Origin: Euryarchaeota archaeon UBA173
GTDB taxonomy: Archaea > Thermoplasmatota > Poseidoniia > Poseidoniales > Thalassarchaeaceae
Assembly: GCA_002498925.1 (NCBI GenBank)
Contig: DAJH01000006.1
Span: 22,651-39,669 of the forward strand
DNA: 17,019 nucleotides
Reading direction: 5' to 3'
Below are positions 12,101 through 15,380 of this stretch, in pieces. Each line of letters begins with the position of its first letter. Positions within the stretch are counted from its first letter, which is position 1. The notes under the pieces were generated by a model, which ran no database searches, was not told the origin of the DNA, and saw only the letters and a list, made by a program, of their open reading frames with translations. The position numbers were made by a program, and so were the translations under genes.

Positions 12101-12126
12101 AGTCCGCAATAGTTCCTCAGGAATGA
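3133..12126 (+). CDS. giant TgpA-like surface protein: TSP3 array, transglutaminase core, Ig stalk, membrane helix, DUF4129
   Basis: At 2,997 residues this is the dominant gene. In order: signal sequence (hydrophobic core about 34-58); Asp-rich DxDxDG thrombospondin type 3-like Ca2+-binding repeats (about 61-747); a beta domain with HYWRWHTYDFYTG (770-782), resembling the segment before the transglutaminase core in TgpA/DUF3488 proteins; a transglutaminase core (about 935-1060) with Cys985 in G-D-C-D-Q-F; about 15 Ig-like modules of 100-120 residues (about 1080-2835); a membrane helix (about 2849-2872) with RRRK stop-transfer; and a cytosolic DUF4129-type helical domain (about 2880-2985, F-E-E-A-R-Y-S-S). 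The family's catalytic His aligns with Thr1027 (TTWVEV) and the Asp with Glu1051 (WIPFEACP), so protease or crosslinking activity is doubtful. NxS/T sequons are frequent, as expected for a glycosylated archaeal surface protein. GTG 3133 is used here; ATG 3172 is a good alternative that keeps the signal. Neither has a clear ribosome binding site. The 3' end overlaps the convergent gene by 10 bp. Confidence 0.9.
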   Translation: MPYFAPKSKGLRSMGSFNQSKGLDKDRLSKSRSAIIFSALMLLSSYSALEFASWEALASTDQDGDGLSYGLEFYINTQPQDWDTDNDGLPDGWEWQYGLNPLSATGDNGSTGDPDGDSLSNLNEYMYGIPANWDSTNTPNELDNGVWWNGTVPVSNWDEESAMQLIQGLGSDGADEDPWGNICFNTFDDDKDGLVDNFDSDGDGDANCTSDDDDGDGAIDEDPNGWDTDGDGMPDGWEVANGLDPTSRTNQDGASGDPDGDGLVNLKEFINPAWGTRNGSTTPPTQYFRPGPLSMTATESPCNPVLLLGPGGCLIFTAEVDGITSTDPQLNDTDGDGLNDSYEALVLLTDPTSPDTDGDGISDGVEVNGQYGDPPLASDPRDNNTDDDQFDDGEEDLNGNGIVDENETDPTRIEDSGDFDDDGIPNWEENMTCTLWNVADTDGGGISDGSELDPSHGTDPCTSLQTLNLSIVDFDATNMVLTLNDTSALDQTPEDWRQNGEPMGFYVSSTNGSLTGFRFTSINGDSLRGIDTDKPPDATSVTFVNFSWCWDQSLGLSNDPICDDDYFDTDGDGLADWEESTGSFGFLSDWNMSDTDGDGVNDLDEILNLTDPSNPCDNLLDSDGDGLNNYFENTTVCLIAFGDLGGNATTDTYFTLWNVTDTDNGGVTDFQEYLDGTNPQNNPNDDLNPVDTDGDGIPDTIENSTGTDWRDPDTDGGGVPDGQECTSEFWDINCLNADGNPWDPTDDIDANMMFFEAMNTSTGVDPNITHYWRWHTYDFYTGISWGVNTSLVGNTQMFPGFSTTQGVADQQFWDGSEVLGWEISLESGALIFPGEEIIVPHNAVNYTGWTDANAGLNFSNFTRDAIVDGATIDTLFVTAPQVLITQAIRENTTEFANSTYATDLPSSYLAKGNAANFVSSITATVINESGAFSAWDRVSAIQDFIINGNSTTTFLRNHNGTEVGVLDDEDDLSYWILNNSFEGDCDQFSTLFAVMLRSAGIPARKVTGFSGGKWTGTSFEVYGKDFTTWVEVHLQTNSNLGNADLGWIPFEACPSLSIVEVVDENWGPIWYERDLSSGNLSLDGVLRFTENQTSVGNITIDMYLVKSNQTENIPGSAALEEHYVGSAVTDENGSFNITGQPQEVINPGYGALVLRTYQNGYVGSQGITFPWRLNITDDVAMSITEPEPVDEPKIGIGVNTTVTGEISLSSEPYNDITQLDSLQVVLNYTTSADGPVSLISSVGAGGYYEFSVPIDESEQEGLISATLNFLGWHEEDLNNASSPLYHLRPTSVGFNLNLTPAPNLTVALEGQGANNTVLEIDQPIYLNGTVLSRSIIPEALNGTLTLQMRRSAANGPFTTLSSWYLNDSDWTGALGQFAVNWSFSASEVPVPAGLVEIRYQFEADGLYAKDESVVIDEHGVKSYVNFSYILNPAPVGSDSEVEVTLSDHTGNSVASFVGDYTLDFNGELAWNQSDPELPRVMVSFRPTIDLEAGDYPWQLNFSGSTWLLPNSVLDTVRVQGRADVSFTLGSEWTPRGQSSWISGLARDINLNSTILGNNSSIIVNMEVPSDQPPTPDGLDAPPVTYRLGEQWIDNTTGEYNITFQMPAGVGAGVYDLRLILDFEKSPPTGGAYYLVPGAVVLQAGVQTEYVVEAEPLQSIVIAGQTLISNATITDVESNNRLQNTTVDLYFDWGGPLQQVLNSTVSGSDGVARFITTIPADAPPGYYDVRLHAPDDLTDSLTTPNAGRWIGNESVVNLTVQVASSIRIDNSPLPEVTAGQFFQLQGQVLDGVDENRSVSGPMTVEVFFLNDPSETLITGHVTAANGSFSISVPTDPLGDGVTNGLKTVVVSVENGSTPFYLTGTGNETILVRGVTQITDRNPILNTIVDRGTSITFGARLVESSDGDRQLSDMSVSALFHETWLTPEQSTNSQGVVNFTFSVPHSHPLGLMPVFLLFNGSNGSDTLHPSSTVINTITVRSPTNITFDPITSNPAAGEFLDISGTLTSSNGSGIVDRAGNALNPTLNFAIDGDTNSFSVTGGTVDANGSWAARIFLDLSFPRGTHNITASYTPSVNYYGPSSEESSFDSRGFSMLSIISPTDLDPDERTVRGDNITLNMSLIDNSGQFVPGAQVDVSIDGVQSWSGLTDEGGILTTVITTDPNRAPGPMTITATFAGINGTTGLLGDETWTRVVILAPSVLDVTSVTGSAIAGETVTFTGTLLDEHGAPLVDNGEDQGGVVHLSIDGIDVGPVYTSISNSSTGVWSITYDLPLDTDYGIHTFTVDFLGGFTWVDPMGQGDSLNPEYYLPSTLTHEFNATQTSQVVLTTPPGEVDRNELLLIEGMLTDGAGRVLPGRDLDVYMNDQFLTSLSVTENGTFSLFFPVPPDMPLGPRNVRIQFGGEEFVIGSNSTTIFTVFGPAEVSLEQPSPVAVGDVLQLSGSVKDNLPDGWLENHSLQIFIDGILIGTTTTDEDGLWSHSWVVSEFLDVGQHTLTVVAPNQGYHREGSVEANLTIAYHTGMTLQVENNVVTRGGSWNLSGRLFDADSTGNPGLEGRELSFLLDGEEVSTITTSIDGTFSISYELGYLISRGSHDVSLVFAGEQLYLANSINATVYARADIQIEILFLEDEVVRSDGNRPIRVLGRIIEIGGEGNTMEEMDLSLYWGDSLRPNTKISWDETTGQFLVESNAISTMPPGAASMSIVVDPDSSRFLNGGEIEFEVVIKVPVNFEFIPDSLYLGIGESSLSGRVNVTATDRVEVIEGVSITARLVNQTSTHFTVVGVTNQDGIFTYQFESFHEDHPLWDRDFWGELSVEFSSDSDIIDPIDAALLSQFAVVEVEYQPEQGASLAGPAMTALAILVLIGLAAAGVIVLRRRKQAAIDELAGVFSYTAELLAAGDEIREAIFNCYEGLCQILMSRGFLRRDFETVREFELAIRNALPISEQALLSLDRIFEEARYSSHVLGEPHRESAQMALSGVLQEIDQLEEVPSRESAIVPQE
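3313..5373 (+). repeat. array of thrombospondin type 3-like Ca2+-binding repeats (coding)
   Basis: Inside the giant gene, the motif D-T-D-G-D-G-hydrophobic-x-D-x-x-E recurs many times (for example near 3376, 3817, 4126, 4198, 4837, 4915, 4999, 5206). At DNA level it appears as GATACCGATGGAGATGG-like units. Variants with D-T-D-G-G-G occur near 4450 and 5272. Two non-repeat inserts interrupt the array, at about 3960-4110 (with a short Cys pair) and about 4520-4810. In known proteins such loops bind Ca2+ and stiffen extracellular stalks. The repeated coding DNA also creates spurious Pro/Ser-rich open frames on the other strand. Confidence 0.85.
6380..11640 (+). repeat. tandem Ig-like modules forming a long stalk (coding)
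   Basis: About 15 diverged beta-sandwich modules follow the transglutaminase core. Each tends to open with a G-hydrophobic turn plus 'hydrophobic-x-G-x-hydrophobic' strand, for example AGQFFQLQGQV (near 8461), AGEFLDISGTL (9112), AGETVTFTGTL (9760), VGDVLQLSGSV (10422), RGGSWNLSGRL (10720). Most have a middle D-G or E-N-G-x-F-S segment. Starts are spaced about 293-384 bp, or 98-128 residues. Sequence divergence between modules is high, so this is an old duplication series rather than a recent expansion. Confidence 0.75.
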
Positions 12127-12596
12127 TCCTCGAGGGATAGCCCTAGGTTATGGCCATTCCACGTCGCGCCAGAGATGAAGGAGCCAGTAGGTAGCCTGAA
12201 TGTCCTCAATACCCCTCCAAAACCACTTGGTGCGATAATTCTGGCTATTGTCCCACTCTCCGCCTCCATGACTTCCAGAACAACATTGCGCCTATTTGCC
12301 GAAGGCATCGGAATTTCCATGAAACTACCCTCTATTGAACCGCCAAGTTCGGTAACAAGCTCGCCAACTGATGTGATTTCGCTATTCGCCATTACGGTTG
12401 ATTCAGGGACCTCCCCAAATTGCCCCAAGAATTTCCCGTGGGCTTCCGAAACCTCGGACATATGAGGTAGGTCTGAGAGGAATTGCGAATGTACTTCGGA
12501 AGCAGTAATATCGAGCCCCAGGGAACCTCCTCCGAACCCGATTTCATCCTCTGCACTATCGCCTGAGTCGCCTATCTCTAACCGCCTCCATGCCAT
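12117..12596 (-). CDS. hypothetical protein, 159 aa, co-transcribed with the XPD-like helicase
   Basis: I do not recognise this family. The protein is soluble-looking: no signal, no membrane segment, no cysteine. The N-terminal 20 residues are acidic and Gly-rich. The middle is helical-looking (about 35-90), and the C-terminal half (about 95-150) is beta-rich with Gly and hydrophobic residues (R-I-I-A-P-S-G-F-G-G). ATG 12596 is chosen because a perfect ribosome binding site, GGAGGTGA, lies 8 nt upstream; a TTG at 12614 would extend the frame by 6 residues but would swallow that site. It starts 26 nt after the helicase stop, so translation from one mRNA is likely. That suggests, without proving, a role with the helicase. 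Its 3' end overlaps the convergent giant gene by 10 bp (12117-12126). An opposite-strand frame at 12175-12465 is judged a shadow. Confidence 0.75.
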   Translation of the reverse strand: MAWRRLEIGDSGDSAEDEIGFGGGSLGLDITASEVHSQFLSDLPHMSEVSEAHGKFLGQFGEVPESTVMANSEITSVGELVTELGGSIEGSFMEIPMPSANRRNVVLEVMEAESGTIARIIAPSGFGGVLRTFRLPTGSFISGATWNGHNLGLSLEDHS

Positions 12597-12604
12597 GCTA
12601 TCAC

Positions 12605-12612
12605 TCACCTCC
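12605..12612 (-). promoter_or_regulatory. strong Shine-Dalgarno site that fixes the start of the 159-aa gene
   Basis: Minus-strand GGAGGTGA is fully complementary to the usual archaeal 16S 3' tail (known consensus) and is 8 nt before ATG 12596. It lies between the helicase stop (12623) and the ATG. Confidence 0.75.
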
Positions 12613-12622
12613 AATGGCCCGA

Positions 12623-14647
12623 CTAAGATGAACCCATTGATTTAGGTATCCGGAAGAATCGCTCAACATGCTTACTGGTTCTTGCCGGGCTAGAGGTCCT
12701 TAGTGAATCCATAGAGCCGGGCATACAATCCTTGCTTCTGGACTCCAATAGCCTCTTTTCCAGGAGTACGACTATCGCCCTATCTTCCTCCTTCCTGATT
12801 GGTCTGCCCAGTGCCTGTAGGATGCTATTGACTGCTGGCTGTAGGCTTGCATACTTCCATGCACTGGATCTGCCAAACCGACTAGTGTAGTAACTAAACA
12901 GAGCACTCTGCTTAGCACTGGGGGGAGGCAGTGGTAGCCCTATACAGACCACAGCATCAAGAATATTGTCAGAGTAATCAATTCCCTCTGAGAGCTTACC
13001 GCTCAAAACTCCGAAAATCACAGAGCTCTTCCCCATCGATTTTAGCTCATGGAGCCTATTTATCATCCCATCAACCGAGCGTTTTGACATCCCTCTTTCC
13101 TCTCTCAGAAGATGCCTTCCGAATACATAACCCGTGTCTGCTACGACCCTCTCCATCATGGAGTAGCTGGGGGAAAAAATTGCAACGTTACCCGGCGTTT
13201 TTTCCAATACAGACGCAATATGCTCACTAATGGCAGTGTAACTAGACTCCCTCTCCGAGTACTTACTCGTTACATCACTTGCAATCAGTACATGCCTATT
13301 CTCAGGGGGAAATCCAGAATTATACTCCTTGCCTTTGTAACGATCCTCGGGAATTCCCAAGATTTCGCCATACATGATCGGAGGGAAGAGAGTTCCCGAC
13401 ATTAGTATGGAGCCAGCGCACTCTTCGAAGATAGGGGCGCCTACAACTCCGGGGTCCAGTAAATGACTAGTGATTCGGGGTTCTTCCAATATATTGTCGA
13501 AAACTACGGCCAGAGCCTCATTATTTCTGTATTGGACACAAACATCTAGCATTTCCGCAAGTCTGATGCAGTCGTTTTGCTCATCATCATCCAAAGACTC
13601 GTCCTCGTCTATTTTCACCCTCATCAGGCCACTAATCATCTCCCGAATCGCCGAGATGTCATCGTTTTCTGCATTTCCGTCTATTCCTTCTATCGCCCTT
13701 CCTATGGTGTCTATGAATTCATTTGTATCTATTCTGAGATCATCCCAGTCGGAATCGTTGTTTTCCTGGGTCTTCGTATCAAACCATTTTCTGAGACCGA
13801 TGTCATCCTTTAGCGCCTTTATCTGCTTCTCTAGTATGACAGCTTCTCGAAAACCGTATGTTTCACCTGTATCCAGCTGCAACGCAACCTTCTCTAGTTT
13901 GTCTTTGTATTCTTGGACATCGGTTAGAGCCCTCCTAAACACTTGGTCGGTAATCCTCCTTTCTAGGCCATTTCTAATTCTGTCAGGGAGGTTATGTGCC
14001 TCGTCAACAATCAAAATAGATTCGCCTAGATCAATCCCCATGGCCGGTAGCGAGCTCTCTCTGACTCCCTCGATGAAAACATGGTTGTAGTCACAAACTA
14101 ATACATCTGAATCTCTAGCTGCAGACCTGGCAGTCGCCCAGGAGCAAACTTTCTCCTGTTTACCATACTTTATCCCCCACTCAACATGTCGTGGCTCTGA
14201 GAGAATTATATCTCTCATTATGCTTCTTTTCCTCTGTCCCCCTTCCTCCGTTGTCCCCTGTTCGCAGTTGCACTTGCCCGTGGATTTGTCAATTACTTCA
14301 CACATCCCCTCCCTGCCAATAATGTCAACCAATTTCACCCTAGGGACGCCCGAAGGTAATCTGGAGTTAATCATCCTGACCGTGTCGACAACAATTCTGT
14401 GTTGAGACTGCCTACCTGTCATGAATACTATTTTCGGCTTCAAGCCATTCTCCTCTCTACTATTTGCAACATGTAATGCCGAGGCCAATGCCGCCGCCGT
14501 CTTCCCAATTCCGGTCGGTGCAGCAGCTAGGAGAAACCCCCTACTGGAAAGAGAGTCGATTCCGTCAACAATCATTTCAATTTGGGAATCCCTCATCCTC
14601 TCGTGAGCAAGGTAAACGCCCAGATTCGGCGTTTCGGATACCGTCAT
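12623..14647 (-). CDS. Rad3/XPD/DinG-type superfamily 2 DNA helicase with Fe-S cluster
   Basis: This 674-residue protein has the full motif set of the XPD/DinG (COG1199) helicases, ATP-driven 5'-3' DNA unwinding enzymes of repair. Walker A is APTGIGKT (43-50), motif II is VDEAHN (214-219), motif III LMSGTL (415-420), motif V GKLSEGIDYSD (550-560), and motif VI QALGRPIR (611-618). Four cysteines between Walker A and DEAH (116, 126, 128, 168) match the Fe-S cluster domain in position. The second and third are separated by one residue, tighter than the C-x2-C I expect. An acidic insert at about 325-360 sits in the ARCH-domain region. The length fits archaeal XPD (600-650) plus this insert. ATG 14647 is chosen since RMRDSQIEM near residue 17 matches the family's R-x-x-Q motif that precedes Walker A. 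No ribosome binding site is evident. It is followed after 26 nt by the 159-aa gene. XPD versus DinG cannot be decided without a tree. Confidence 0.93.
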   Translation of the reverse strand: MTVSETPNLGVYLAHERMRDSQIEMIVDGIDSLSSRGFLLAAAPTGIGKTAAALASALHVANSREENGLKPKIVFMTGRQSQHRIVVDTVRMINSRLPSGVPRVKLVDIIGREGMCEVIDKSTGKCNCEQGTTEEGGQRKRSIMRDIILSEPRHVEWGIKYGKQEKVCSWATARSAARDSDVLVCDYNHVFIEGVRESSLPAMGIDLGESILIVDEAHNLPDRIRNGLERRITDQVFRRALTDVQEYKDKLEKVALQLDTGETYGFREAVILEKQIKALKDDIGLRKWFDTKTQENNDSDWDDLRIDTNEFIDTIGRAIEGIDGNAENDDISAIREMISGLMRVKIDEDESLDDDEQNDCIRLAEMLDVCVQYRNNEALAVVFDNILEEPRITSHLLDPGVVGAPIFEECAGSILMSGTLFPPIMYGEILGIPEDRYKGKEYNSGFPPENRHVLIASDVTSKYSERESSYTAISEHIASVLEKTPGNVAIFSPSYSMMERVVADTGYVFGRHLLREERGMSKRSVDGMINRLHELKSMGKSSVIFGVLSGKLSEGIDYSDNILDAVVCIGLPLPPPSAKQSALFSYYTSRFGRSSAWKYASLQPAVNSILQALGRPIRKEEDRAIVVLLEKRLLESRSKDCMPGSMDSLRTSSPARTSKHVERFFRIPKSMGSS

Positions 14648-14748
14648 GGAATGCGCCCTGATAGTAGAACGACCAAGAAGATTGGGTTCATTCTATCGCT
14701 GAAAAATCGTTCTAAGTATCAGCCCTCATCATTGAGTTTACCTTTCTA

Positions 14749-14763
14749 GCTCTGTCTAAGAGC
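14749..14763. other. small inverted repeat
   Basis: GCTCT-N5-AGAGC forms a 5-bp stem with a 5-nt loop. It is 22 bp from the stronger hairpin at 14785-14801. Five base pairs alone could arise by chance. Confidence 0.3.
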
Positions 14764-14784
14764 CCCTCGAAGTTGGGTGCGAGA

Positions 14785-14801
14785 GGGCGCATAGTGCGCC
14801 C
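14785..14801 (-). terminator. GC-rich hairpin, candidate 3' end signal of the ribbon-helix-helix gene
   Basis: GGGCGCATAGTGCGCCC is a perfect inverted repeat with 7-bp arms and a 3-nt loop. It starts 48 nt downstream of the stop of the minus-strand ribbon-helix-helix gene. No T-run follows on the minus strand, so classic archaeal oligo-T termination is not supported. RNA stabilisation or an operator are alternatives. It has the same 7-3-7 geometry as the palindrome at 105-121, with a different sequence. Confidence 0.4.
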
Positions 14802-14848
14802 CCCCGCGTTGGTTCCGTGCATCCCGTCCTCACACATTTTCCCTCGCC

Positions 14849-15217
14849 TCAAATAGCGTTTGAATCATCATCAAATCTTGCACGTAGGGCATCCATACGA
14901 GCAGAAAGAATATCCTCGACAGTAGCATCTTCAATTGCTACTCGCCTGATATGCTCCCTGGCTGCCTGCCTAAGCACAACATCCGGGCTCTCACCATGCA
15001 ACTTGCAGTAGTCACTAATCCTAGCACTCAGGTCAGGCCCCAGGTCCACTTGGACCCTGTCTCCCGATACGTGCTGTTCTGAAGAAAGATACTGCCTCAC
15101 CGCATAACGAATCACGTCGGATCTGTTCCTCATCCCATCAAGCCCTACTAGCCTCTCCAATTCCAGTAGATGATCCTCTGGAATCCTAAGCGAAACCATG
15201 GGGCTGTGGCCGGCCAT
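14849..15217 (-). CDS. tandem ribbon-helix-helix (CopG/Arc-like) DNA-binding regulator
   Basis: The 122-residue protein contains two ribbon-helix-helix units in one chain. Unit one has strand MVSLRIP (7-13), helix A about 15-25, and helix B NRSDVIRYAVRQYL (31-44). Unit two has strand RVQVDLG (54-60), helix A about 62-73, and helix B from 76 to 91 (SPDVVLRQAAREHIRR). Ribbon-helix-helix proteins normally dimerise to make the two-stranded DNA-reading ribbon, so a tandem copy could form an intramolecular pseudo-dimer. A charged helical tail (92-122) follows. ATG 15217 is preferred over GTG 15238, because GGAGGA (15229-15224) is correctly placed before the ATG and would be inside the gene with the GTG. 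It is divergent from the HD-hydrolase gene and upstream of the helicase operon, so it may regulate both and itself. No toxin gene is adjacent, so a standard toxin-antitoxin role is not supported. Confidence 0.85.
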   Translation of the reverse strand: MAGHSPMVSLRIPEDHLLELERLVGLDGMRNRSDVIRYAVRQYLSSEQHVSGDRVQVDLGPDLSARISDYCKLHGESPDVVLRQAAREHIRRVAIEDATVEDILSARMDALRARFDDDSNAI

Positions 15218-15223
15218 CTTGCT

Positions 15224-15229
15224 TCCTCC
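15224..15229 (-). promoter_or_regulatory. Shine-Dalgarno site fixing the start of the ribbon-helix-helix gene
   Basis: Minus-strand GGAGGA lies 6 nt before ATG 15217. This argues against the upstream GTG at 15238. Confidence 0.65.
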
Positions 15230-15254
15230 AACCCGCACAGAGAGGCAGGGGGTC

Positions 15255-15317
15255 TTAATTGTATCTCAATTGAAAGACAAATGAAATACAATGAACAAGA
15301 CCTTGACTTCCATTGTA
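15255..15317. promoter_or_regulatory. divergent promoter with alternating ATTGTA/TACAAT operator-like repeats
   Basis: Three copies of one hexamer alternate in orientation: ATTGTA (15258-15263), TACAAT (15287-15292) and ATTGTA (15312-15317). The last two are part of a perfect 7-bp inverted repeat, TACAATG (15287-15293) and CATTGTA (15311-15317). Between them is CAAG-AC-CTTG (15296-15305). The first copy overlaps minus-strand ATACAATTAA (15264-15255), a plausible TATA box about 40 bp before the ribbon-helix-helix ATG. A regulator bound here could occlude its own promoter, which is how many ribbon-helix-helix repressors work. Binding by this protein is inference. Confidence 0.5.
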
Positions 15318-15336
15318 CAGAATTACGGATAGAGTG

Positions 15337-15348
15337 CCATTCAAGGGG
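15337..15348 (+). promoter_or_regulatory. candidate promoter element of the HD-hydrolase gene
   Basis: CCATTCAAGGGG is 33-44 bp before ATG 15381. A related CCATTCAAAAGGG lies before gdhA (16744-16756), and ATTCAAGGAGG lies before the tRNA on the minus strand. If ATTCAA acts as the TATA box, transcription would begin about 10-15 nt before the start codon. Confidence 0.35.
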
Positions 15349-15380
15349 AAGCATACTCTCCGGAGGCCGCAGGGAACGCT

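Larger units (their letters stand above)
14648..14848. other. 201-bp intergenic region between ribbon-helix-helix and helicase genes
   Basis: No open frame of note and no tRNA fold was found on either strand. It contains two hairpins (14749-14763 and 14785-14801) and a C-run of 7 (14799-14805). On the minus strand, the roughly 85 bp before the helicase ATG is moderately A/T rich but has no convincing TATA box at the expected distance. A promoter for the helicase operon should lie here if it is not read through from 15217. Confidence 0.6.

Noticed and set aside
3133..12126. Frameshift or gene fusion artefact explaining the 2,997-residue length
   Set aside because: The frame is continuous from an N-terminal signal to a C-terminal membrane helix and cytosolic domain, with consistent codon use and module spacing.
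12175..12465. 96-codon plus-strand frame opposite the 159-aa gene
   Set aside because: The minus-strand gene has a perfect ribosome binding site and operon-like spacing; the plus frame has neither.
13470..14090. 206-codon plus-strand frame within the helicase gene
   Set aside because: It is antisense to a helicase with all motifs intact, Ser-rich, without a ribosome binding site or recognisable domain.
14648..14848. Possible tRNA or structured RNA in the gap before the helicase gene
   Set aside because: No T-arm consensus (GTTC-like loop with 5-bp stem) or cloverleaf could be built on either strand; only isolated hairpins are present.
14849..15217. Antitoxin of a toxin-antitoxin pair
   Set aside because: No toxin-sized gene overlaps or adjoins the ribbon-helix-helix gene; its neighbours are an HD hydrolase and a helicase.
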